Shown: positions 38,901 to 49,700 of the stretch, one piece after another
How the letters are laid out: the number at the start of each line of letters is the position of its first letter
Position numbering within the stretch: position 1 is the first letter of the stretch
Assembly (NCBI RefSeq): GCF_020382885.2
Contig: NC_058501.1
Span: 16,010,501-16,074,500, forward strand
Direction: 5' to 3'
DNA length: 64,000 nucleotides
DNA from: Scatophagus argus
Lineage: Eukaryota > Chordata > Actinopteri > Scatophagidae
Made by a program: the position numbers and the translations under genes
The notes under the pieces: generated by a model
The model's database searches: none
The model's input: the letters and a program-made list of their open reading frames with translations, nothing else
Told to the model about the DNA's origin: nothing

Positions 38901-41900
38901 ATATATGCTGGTGAGGAAAGGGAACAGACATAGGAGAATGGTTTTACATGCACAGATGTGATGGCAAACAGACACACACACACACACAGACATTAGTTTA
39001 TTCACAACAGTATAATAGCAGATGATTTGATTGCAATGTGACTTTTCTCTTTCTCCCGTTTACACCTTTTCCTTCCACTCTACAAGGTAAAATCTTAACA
39101 GACGACTTTGCTGATAAAGAAGGTCTAGAGATGGGCGATGAGTATTTCGCTAACCTGGACCATATAGAGAGTGTGGAGAACTTCAAGGAAGGCTATGAGA
39201 GTGAGGCTCACTGTTCGGACAGTGAGGGGAGTGGTGTTGACATGTCGAGGATAAAAATCCAACCGTCTGCTTTAGTATCATCTAACTTTGCTGGACGACT
39301 GCCTAAGAAGGGTGAGTCTGAATCCAGAGGTGGTTCTTAATGGAACGTGGTGTTTGTGCTCTTGACCCCAGCTGACACTTTATCTTCCTCCTTCTCTGCG
39401 TGTTTTTTTTTTCCCCCACCACAGCCGATAGTCCAAGCTCATCGGAGGACAGCAATGACGACGATGATAAGGATTCAAAAAGTGAAGATGAAAGTGACAG
39501 TTCAGACGACACGTTTGTGAAGGACAACTACTACAGCTCCAGCTCTGTGTGGAGGAGTTACACCACACGGGGTCAGGTCAAGGGGAACAAGGAAGGTGAG
39601 CCGGTGGTTTGTATAGGGAAAAGTTCCTCAGAGGGAGACGATACCGCAGTTTTTATTTAAAGGAAGGGTTCAGCATTATTGGAAATAAACTATAAAGAGA
39701 CTTACATTTAATTAGAAAGAGCCTGACAAATACTCCCCCTGTAAAACCACAACTTGGAAGTATAGTATGTTAATTAATGAGTATTAGAAGTACCGTTAGG
39801 CAGATTTTGTTATGTTTAGTCGCATCCAGTTCAGCTGTACCCCCTGTTTCCAGCCTTTATGTTAAGCTAAGCTAACAGGCCTCTGCCTCCAGCTTTATAT
39901 TTACAGTACAGACATGTTCGTGTTGATCTTCTCCTGTAATTCTTGGTAAGAAACCTATATAGGTGTATTTCCAAAAATGTTTAATAACTGCTCTCAAGAC
40001 CTGTAGTATCCACATTAGACTTGTTTGTGGTGTGAGACAAGAGGCATCCACATGAACGCCAGGATCCCAGGTTTCCCAGCAGAACATTGCACGATAATGA
40101 GATGATCTGTGTCATTCACTTCACCTGTCAGGCATTTTAATGTTGTGTCTGTTTGTGCACGTATTAAATGTGTATGTGTGTGTGTAATCAGCAGCTAAGC
40201 AAAGTGATCAAAAGGTCTCTTCCAGTGAGAAAAATGATGTTGACAATTTTGCTGCATAATTAAACATTTTTGATCTTTTAGAATAATAAAAATCATTTGC
40301 TTAGTCGTTCTGAAATTATATTTGTTTTGCTTTTTATGTTTCATATAATTTGAGGTTTTTAGACTGTCAATAAGAAATAATGAGGAATACTAAAACATTT
40401 CTTGGAAGACTCTGTGTGCCTTGGAACTTGTAGTTTGCATTTTCCAGTGTGTTTGATATTTTGTAGATGAAGATTTGTCAGTGAATTTACAAAAATGATG
40501 TGTAGATTCATTAGATAAGATTATATTAGAATAAATTAATTTGACTTTTAGGGTTAGTTAAAGGGTACATTTTGACATTGTACTGTGCGTTTCTCTTAAT
40601 TAGCCCAGCTCTTCTCATGGGGAAAATACCTTCAGTGTTTCCCTGCATTAATTTTGTGAGCTCAGGATTTCTGTTTTATCTTCTCCTTCCTGCTTCAGGG
40701 AGTCAAGATAGTAAAGACGGATTGAATACGTCAACCAAAGGAACTGATGATGAGAAGCCACCGTCCATGCCAGAGGAGACAGGAAAAAGCAAAGTAGCTT
40801 CCTGGCTTACTAGCCAGGGGCTGAAGAAGGTGAGTACTGAGAGGCTAAAGTAAGAGTAATGTTTCACTGGACTCAGCTCTCATCTTAGGATTATTATATT
40901 TTCTAAGAGCATAGATTGTAAAAGCTGGCTTTTATTTTAGGAGATTTTGCATTATTGTATTCTTGCACAATAATCCTTCTTTTTCTGTTTCCGTTATAGG
41001 AGTCTGGAGACAGCAAGAGGTGTGTTGAACAAAATAAGCTTAAATATGCTTAACTGGATTTTTAGTTTTACCTGATTTTAAACTTATTTGATTTAATAAC
41101 AGTTCTGCAACTCAGTGGTCAATAATATCACCTGAAGTTAAATTGAGAAGATTTAAGAAGATTAATTTTGTGTTTCTTGCAGTCAAGTGAAATCAGAAAC
41201 AGGAAAGAAGCAGGATGTGATGACTCTCTCCGATAGTGATGATGTTCAGACCATCAGCTCTGGATCTGATGACAACAAAGAGAAAGAGAAAGTCACTTCT
41301 GGTAACGAGAGATACTTAAATTTACACCACACTGATAGTGATCATTATAGATTTCACTGTCTTCAGTTTTCATTCGTCTCTCTTTTGCCACTGCTTTTCT
41401 GGCTCAGGCGTGACAAAGAAGCAGGTAGCGGTAAAATCTACTCGAGGCATCGCCCTGAAGACCAGCCACGGGATGATGGTGAAAACAGGTGCACCTGGAG
41501 GCGGGGGAGGTCAGGGGGGCAAGACGGGACCACAGGGACAGCCTGGAGGAGGTGGGGAGAACGCTCCCAAAAACACTCGCTTGTTCTTTGACGGTGAGGA
41601 GTCCTGCTACATCATCGATGCCAAGTTGGAAGGAAACCTTGGACGGTACCTCAATGTAAGTGTGTAACTTACAGGATGTCACCGTGTGTGTGTGTCACCA
41701 TTTAGTCTCACTTAAATTCAGTTTCCACGTATTCATATTTTATTTTGTGATCTCTGTCTCCTCTCTGTATTACAGCACAGCTGCAGTCCTAACCTTTTCG
41801 TCCAAAATGTGTTTGTGGACACACATGACTTGCGGTTTCCCTGGGTGGCGTTCTTTGCCAGCAAGTGAGTTTTGAAACAAATATGTTTGTACGTTTTTTC

Positions 41901-42988
41901 TCTTATGTCGACTGGGGGGCTTTAAATGATCTCAGGTGCCTCAGATGCTGTGAGGCTTTAGAGATTGTTAAGGTAGGGGGCATGAGGTATGAGTGGGACA
42001 ATTAAATACAATCCAGAAATCTAAGTTTAAAGCAACTGTAATTTTATATTCTAATAATAATATAAATTGTATAATAATGACGGATGGAAAATAATGCCAG
42101 TTTGAAATGGGTGACTCGTAGTTACTTTCAGTTCCAGCTTATTGTTGAGCTGATCCAGTCACAACTTCACACTTCTGGTTCAGTCTGCACACTCTGAGGG
42201 CTGTTTTCAGAAAAACAAAACAAACAAAAAAATAAAACACCTCCTTCAACTTCCTGCCGAGCACCAAACTGCAGACAGACACAATTCATGACTAGCTGGT
42301 GAACTTGAGCTTAGCATTTCATGGCTAAAGTGAAAGAAAAATCAGAGACCAAAAGCAGAGCTTAAAGAAAGTGAAATCTGGACTTGTGTTCACCAGTAGC
42401 ACAACTTCAGATGAATGATGAGTGAATATTCAAAAATTCAGTTTTAAAGGTGACGATATGTCAGTTTTGTTTAATTGCATTTAAGTAGTGGATGTGTGGG
42501 TATGAAGGCTGATCAAACACCACAAGAAGGCTGATCAATTCATCATCAGGTGTCACTCCTGTGCACTTCAGTGCTTATATCAATAAGTGAAAGTATCAGC
42601 ATTCATAGCCCTGTGATGTTCAGTACAGATCAAAACTGGGCCTAAACAAGAATGATTTACAGCTAAGGCATAACAGCCGAGCCATCAGCAGCAGGGTTAT
42701 CACACTGAATTATCTCTTAGTTTATGAATTTTACCTGTAAGGCTTCAATCAGGAATTGATTAGAGTGACTGCATTTATTAATGTACTAATCAAAGTGCTG
42801 TATAGGCTTCATGTTAATGTATAACAAGCTCTTGTCCTCCACTCACTTGCCTGCTTGTGCCCTCGTGCAGACGGATCCGGGCTGGCACAGAGCTGACCTG
42901 GGACTACAACTATGAGGTGGGCAGCGTGGAGGGGAAGGTGCTGCTCTGCTGCTGTGGATCCACTGAGTGCAGAGGAAGACTGTTGTGA
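29912..42988 (+). CDS. setdb1: Histone H3-K9 methyltransferase SETDB1
   Basis: Nuclear methyltransferase that places H3K9me3 for silencing of genes and retroelements. Twenty-five coding exons: 29912-29928, 31564-31767, 32342-32508, 32621-32664, 32975-33101, 33506-33676, 33841-34042, 34727-34800, 34986-35176, 35354-35483, 35733-35940, 36745-36855, 36995-37301, 37464-37725, 38271-38361, 38453-38569, 38741-38910, 39087-39311, 39425-39595, 40699-40829, 41000-41019, 41183-41301, 41408-41655, 41776-41864, 42871-42988. Total 1237 residues (human has 1291). Order: coiled coil (about 10-70); acidic SIM-like [11 protein letters not shown] (113-123); Tudor region (about 200-450, [24 protein letters not shown]); MBD (about 605-690); Cys-rich pre-SET; SET split by a long acidic insert; second SET half with [11 protein letters not shown] (His1170, Cys1172); post-[17 protein letters not shown]898 in ENFKEGYES aligns with the region of the ubiquitinated lysine of human SETDB1. 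In-frame ATGs exist at 29912 and 31565; the first is chosen. Confidence 0.97.
33237..33294. repeat. Perfect 23-bp inverted repeat in setdb1 intron
   Basis: Arms 33237-33259 and 33272-33294 are perfectly complementary (the left arm begins TGATAAAAATAGTATTTATT) with a 12-nt loop. It lies in the intron between the exons ending at 33101 and starting at 33506. It could be a MITE remnant or foldback; no flanking terminal repeats or target duplication are evident. Confidence 0.85.
39663..39975 (-). mobile_element. Teleost dispersed repeat, minus-oriented copy
   Basis: Read on the minus strand it contains CTGTACTGTAAATATAAAGC, then TGTTAGCTTAGCTTAACATA, GGCTGGAAACAGGGGG and TTGTGGTTTTACAGGGGG. I recognise this order of words as a very common dispersed repeat of teleost genomes. 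It lies in the setdb1 intron between the exons ending at 39595 and starting at 40699. The ends are approximate. Confidence 0.55.
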
Positions 42989-43215
42989 TGGGCAGCCATT
43001 TCACTCCCTCTGCTGTCTCTGTAGGAAACTTACAGGAGCCCTGTCAACACTGTAACCTTGTATTTTTTTTTTGTTTTTTGTTTTTTGTTTTTTTTTTAAT
43101 TGAACATGAATTTTATTACAGTTGTTTTGTTGCCTTTATTTTATACGTTTCCTGATTTGTCTGATTTTATCCATTACGTCTCTTTACATCTGAATAAAAC
43201 GCAGTATTCTTCAGT
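42989..43215 (+). other. setdb1: setdb1 3' UTR with poly(A) signal
   Basis: It runs from the TGA at 42986-42988 to an AATAAA at 43193-43198, giving a short 3' UTR of about 225 nt. It contains a T-rich tract (43060-43100). Confidence 0.65.
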
Positions 43216-43737
43216 GAGTCAGCGGAATCATCTGCTCTTTTGTGAAACCTCACTGATCATTAAAAAGATAAATGTGCAATTTCAAAGTGAGCTGGTTTAA
43301 TTATTATGGGAAAGATGAAAAAAAAAAAAGAAAAAGTCACGAGTACTTAAACAAATGCATCATGGGAACAGCATGCATAATACTGACAAAATATTTAATT
43401 CTGCAAGTATTTTGTGTCCTGATTTTAGTCCTAAAAATTCTCATTTGTATTGCAAAGGTGGTTTACAGTTAAAGCAGGTTTCAGACTAACAGTAATTTAC
43501 AAATCATGTCAGTCTGTTTTTCTGCTCTCCTGAGGCCTAACTAGTCGTTGAAGACTGCACTTTATTTTGATTTGCTCAGAGCGGAGCTGACCAATCAGCT
43601 CGTTTTAGACAAATACAAATAAACCAGCACACTTTCATCTGCTACAGTGGAGAAAATCAGCTTTGAAGCAGATTACTAGCTGCTATTTTTCAGATTGCGT
43701 CTGCTACTTTATTGATTTCTTGAAAGATTTTGCTGAA
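43216..43737 (+). promoter_or_regulatory. rec8: setdb1-rec8 spacer and rec8 promoter
   Basis: Only about 540 bp separate the setdb1 poly(A) signal from the rec8 ATG. A CCAAT box (GACCAATCAGCT) is at 43589-43600, about 140 bp upstream of the ATG, within a slightly more G+C-rich patch. The rest is AT-rich. Confidence 0.45.
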
Positions 43738-46700
43738 ATGTTTTACTACCCAACAGTTTTAAAGCGTCATACAGGATGTTTCTCTACAATCTGGTGAGTA
43801 CAAAATGTTCCTTGACTATTTTTAATCGTAGAGAAATTAGTGTTTCTGTCACTGAGGTGCGAGGGAAGAAGTATTCAGACATTTTGTTGATATGAACTAA
43901 CTATACCACTTAAAACTTAAAAACTTAAAAATGCTCTTGGAGACTCATTTTCAACTCGGTCTGGAAGTTGGTCTTATGTAAATTTTTTCAACTACATTTT
44001 GAGTCTATCATCCTCCTAAATGTCTCCATTTTTTTGCTTCATATTCAAAAACATCTTTAATTTAAAAGCAAGCTCACTTATGTTGAATTTTATGCCAAAA
44101 CCTTCCTTTCAATCTCAGTGGACAGGACAATTATCGATAAAGTGGTCAAACACCTTAATGATTTAAGACTGACCACAGAGATTAATGTTTGCTTAGGTTT
44201 GTTGACGTATTTTTAAGAAGTGAAACTTAGATTAGTAAAACAATATCCAACTATTTTTAATACATATTTTTAATATTGTCTTACATTTAAAACCTAAATT
44301 TCAGATTCTCCCCCCACACACTTGTGGACACAATTAGAGCTTAAATGAAAAATTTAATGGATGAAAACAAAAAGCCCAGAGAGCAGGTGCATCAGAGGCA
44401 AAGACAACAAATGTCTGGCTGCATAAATACTGCAGTCAAAACAAAACATGTCTGAGCCTTTCAAGACCCCTTTTCAAAAGACTGCAGCTGTGAAGGTGAG
44501 GTCAAAGGTCAGATGGTTGACAAAAAGGAAGAGAAAAAAAAATCCCGCTTGACTTTGTGGCTGCATGTTACTGTGAAATTAGTTTAATTTATGCATTTTT
44601 CCCGTTCAAATTTGGTCTATTGACATGTCTACTTGCACTGTCAGAGTAATAAGTCATAATTAAAAAAACAACAAACAAAACACCAACTGTGCTATAAAAA
44701 TGCTATTAAAAATTTGAGCGACATTAAAGTACTTCAGTGAAAGTGCTAAAATAAATTACTATCATTTTCAGCCTGCAAGATTTTTTTTTTCTCCACAATT
44801 TTCAGTTTATTCCTAATTTGGCTTTGATTTGTTGTGGTCCTTCAGTGAGGTAGTAAGTTAGTTTATGATATGAAACAAAAAAATTGTACATCTTAGAGGA
44901 ACGTGGATGCATTTATCAGTATTTAGCAATGCGACTACAGTCACAAAAGTGTTTGCTTTGTAAACCTGATAAAACTTCTTTGCTGGCTGAAGGCCGCCAC
45001 ACATTATGCCGGTTATTTTCACAAATAATCAATTAATCATTTAGTCTACTAAATGTCAATGAAGCTGTGAAAGAATTTCCACTGGTGACATCTTCAGATC
45101 ACTTCTTTTGTCCAACCAGCAGTCCAAAATCCAAAGACCCTCATTTAAAAGCAGCAGATCCTCACATATAAGTTGCTGGAACTAACAAGTGGTCGACATT
45201 TTTGCTTTTTTTTTTTGTTTTTTTTTTAAAAAAACCCTGAAATGATTGATCAATATCAAAGTCAACAAATTATCTTTTCATTGACTAATCCATCAGTCGA
45301 CTAATATGGCAGCTCTAATTATGCTGTTTGTTTGAGCCCTGGTACAGTTTTAGGGGTTTTAGAAGGCCTCTGAGTAAAATGTGAAAACAGATTTATATTA
45401 CTGCTCTTTGGCCGTTGCAGGCTGGTTGCCACAAAAGGCATCAGAGTTCCTCGACGGGATTTCCTAAAAGTCAACGTCAAAAGCACCTGGTAAGAAGATA
45501 TTTTTAGTTGTTGTCACATATTTATAATGTGTACCCTCACACTAAAACTAACGTTCGTACAGCGATGATATCATGAACTACGTGCTGGAGCAGGTCCCTC
45601 CTCCTCGGCCTGGTCTGCCTCGGCCTCGCTTCTCGCTCTACCTCTCCTCCCAGCTCCAGTATGGCGTTGTCGTCGTCTACCACAGACAGTGTGTCATTCT
45701 CCTGGGTAAGATGCTAATAACAGACTGGAGGAAATGGATGGTGTGAGAAGTGCGTTGGTTCTTGACCTTGACTTTGTGTCCTTCAAGAGGAACTTCAGTC
45801 CGTCGTGGGCCAGCTGGTGAAGCAGAGGACATCCGAGAAGATTGATATGGATGACCAGGGCAGGTGAGACCAGCGTGAGACATTTACCTGCACTTAATAG
45901 ACACAAAAAAATGACTCCCATGTCTTGCTGCTTCGCCTCCTGTTTTCTCTCAGACAAGCTCTGGACCTCCCTGATGCCCTGTCTCTCCTTGAAGAGGCAG
46001 AAGGGGCTCTTGATCCTTTATTTGGAGTGATGCAGGATGTCTTACCCAGTCCCAATACACTGATACAGGTAGCCACAAGCAAGGAAAGAATTTTAACATC
46101 TGATTAGTACTGATAAAAAAATAAGTGTCCTGTGTCTGTTCTGTCATCTGTCAGATGGGTCAAGAGTACCTGAGAGAAACCTCTCCTGAGCATCCCAAAC
46201 CGACCAGTCCAGCTGCTGTTGCTGCTGCTGCTGCTGCATTAGAAACTGGTAGGATGGCTTGATGTGCTGCAGAAACAAAAATAACAAAAACTCTTTGAAT
46301 GATAAATTGCAAACTAATTGATATATGTAAATGTAATGTGACGTAGAAATAGAAAACAAAACCTGTTAAAATGTTATGACATTGAGAAATATTACCATTA
46401 ATTAATTTATCAAATACACATTCACACATAATGAGGACTGTTGCTGATTTTGTCCCCAATCAATTACACTGAAGGAAGAAAGAAATAATCTTTAAATACA
46501 AACAGGAGCAGCAAAACTGTTTCAGTTCACATGTGAGCACCAGACTATACCAAAAATAATGTCAACTCAAGGTCTTCTTATTATGATTTTTCAGTTTTTC
46601 CTTTCGATTTACAAATACTTGAAAAGGCTATTTAAAGAATCTGTTCTGGTACAAGAGAATACACAACAATATACGGGTCATGAGAATCGACAGAGCTAAT

Positions 46701-49700
46701 TTTCTCTAAATCCAGGTGGAAATACAGAGCAGCCCATAGCGGACACATGCTGTAGGTCAGGTCAGGGCAGACTGACTTCAACAACATCCACCTAATTGGC
46801 AGATGTCGCGGTGCAGGAAGGGTTGTGTTGCCAGATTTCACTCAGCAGAAGAGAACGCTTTTGATGCGGCTTCATTAACTTCATGCTCTCCTGCTGGCTG
46901 AGGTTGCCTGTGTAGTTGTTGAAATGGTGGATCTTGATTAATATCATCCATATTGTTCTCCCAGGCATAACTGCATCTCCGGACGCCATTACTCTGAGAG
47001 AGACGGACTCTGTTACTATTCCTGCCGCAGAGGTAGTTGCAAGTTAGGGCATTTTCATAACACGTTTCCTGCTGGTTTTCACTTACATCCATCTTGTCCT
47101 CTCCTCTCCTCTGTCTTCTTCTCTCTGCTAGTTTGAGGGTGAGGAGCTTGTCGACCAGCATCCAGAGACTCTTGACATCCTCTTGTCCCAAACAGATCAA
47201 TTTCCAGAAGGTGTGTGGCTTATCCAGGACACGACAGTGACAAAAAGGGATGATAAGAGGTGAAGAAGAAGAAGGGGGAGTTAGTTGTGTTTTTTTTCTT
47301 CCATTAACCTCTTCTAACAGAAGACATAGGGATACAGAGAGAGGAAGTGACACGAGAAGAGGAAGAAACGGAGATGGAAAGGGGCCGACGAGAGGCAGAC
47401 CTGGAGAAAGAGAGGACAAAAGAGCTGACGGGATCCACTATTGAGTAAATTATCCAGATGTACCTGAACACATCAGTACACACACACACACATCAACATG
47501 AGCACACAGTGAGTGTGTTTCTATCTGTGTCAGATTACAGCCCACCACTGTCTCTGGTGAAGACGCCATGTTGTCGCCACAGGAAGTGCCAGGCCTGTCC
47601 GAGGAGGAGCCTGGCCCCCCTACAGACCAGCTGACCCCCGTCAGACCAGCTGACGTCCAGCTGCCCGTCCTCCCGTCACCACCGTCTGCAGCACAGGAAC
47701 GAGAAGAACCAGTTCAAGAGGTGCCGTTTTTTTCTTTTGTTTGTTCAAGAAACAGAATGTGTTACCGCTTTCTGAAGGGTAAAAGGTGTTGTCACTTTGA
47801 GTTGTGTGTGAAGAGGTTATTCATAAATGTTCTATTGATCAGTTACACATCATGAACAAGAACAACTCTTGGGTTGCCAGGTTTGCCTGAGTCAGTGGTC
47901 TTCTAAAGTAACACTTATGTTTTAAAGTCTTAAAAGTGATTATGATGGTCTGAAAATTGATTGAATTAGACTATAAAGTTAACATTACTTTTATGCATTT
48001 GTAAGAATTTAAACCTCACAGTTTTGGAGAAAAAATCATAGACTGCAAAATGAAGTTAAAATTGTTTCTGTTTACTTTTTTCGAATATGTTTTAGCGCAT
48101 GTTCAGTGAGTGTTTAGTATTTGGGTGATGCCTGCTGAAAGATTTGCGTCCGGCTGCATCTTGTGCCGGAAAACGCCTAATTTAGGGTATAGAGGCATTA
48201 TAGAGTCACATGGGAAGTCAGAAAAACAGAAAGCTGCCATAAAAAGCCACCAGCCAACTCCTGTCATTACCCTGTATTGTTCTGCATTAACATTGAGGGG
48301 ATCACCAAATCCAGACCGCAGGTTCAGTTTAGCAGTTTTTTGCCAGTATGGATGTGAAATGTGTCTTAAATTGCATTAATATTGGTCTTAAAATGTTTTT
48401 AGAAGTCTTGAATTTAACTTGTTGAAACCTGCAGAAACCCTGTAAAATACCAGAAACAAGAGTGTAACAAGGCAAACACTGACGGTCCATACATTCAAAC
48501 TGCAAGCACAAAAACACTAAGTCACATTGAAGGGCCAGCAGTTTAACCATCTCATAGCCTGTTAAGTCTGCTGTGCTGTTCTGTTTTGTCAATCAAGACT
48601 GCTTACAGAAGTCCATCCTCCTCTTTAATACATTGATTGAATGAAATGCTGTCCTGTGGTTAAATGATCTGCCGGAGAGGGGTAAAAAGACAAAGGGAAA
48701 AGCCTGGGTAGAGACAAACCAAATGTCTAGCTGAAGGAGGACTTCCTTAACCTGGCAGCCCAAAGGTTATTCTTAATTATAACTCATGTATGAAGCATGA
48801 GCATATTATTTACTAACTAACTTATAAACTCATAACAAATGGTGCTTTATTATAAAGAGGCACCCAGGCTACATTTGACAGCTGGAGGAATTCTAATAAA
48901 TTTACATCCCACACTCCTTCCATTTCCAGGAGGCACCTCTTCCGGAGGTGGAGACCAGGAGGAAGAGGCAGCTGATCTTCTTTGACCCGGAGACTCAGCT
49001 CCCCCAGGAGGAGCTGCAGCAGCAGATCGACAACCCTCAGACGGAGACGAGACCTCCACTTCTCCCACCGCCTCCTTCTCAGAGGATGCCAACTGCTGCC
49101 GAGGTCCTCAACAACCCCTGCACCTGTCAGTAACCCCAGAATCTTCCTTCTGAAAAATAACAGTTAAAACCTCCGCTTGCTTGCTTGCCCACACTCAGCC
49201 AGACTGTTTTCGGTCAGTCTGGCTGAATAAGCTTTGGCCATGTTGAAGTTGTCTGCTGTGAATTACGTGTCACCGAACTCTTTGTACTAATAGCAACAGG
49301 CCTCTTCCACAGAGGACCGGTGAGAATAATGAAATGAATGAATTTCGGAGAAGGGAATGAGGATGAGCCACACAGTACTCAGAAAACATGAGAGAAAACA
49401 CCAGTGCAGGTGGTCTGCGGGCGTGTTGGGGCTTCATACTGCAGATCTGGGACTGTGGTAAAGACATTTTTGAAGACAGACCTAATATTTATTCATGTTT
49501 TGACTCATGGAAAAAAACTGCTGACAAATAGCATCACACTTTGGGACTAGAGCATATCTACAGCAATGCTAATAGCTAACTAAATGTTATCTGTGGAGAT
49601 TACTAATTAGCAGCCTACTCAACAGAAAATACAGAGAAGAATGTAATTAGGCAGCATAAGAAAAATATGGATTTGACAGCTCTGATGATGGCACTAGCTG

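Noticed and set aside
46838-47419. 193-codon open frame on the minus strand
   Set aside because: It is antisense to three rec8 exons and their introns, with composition that mirrors them.
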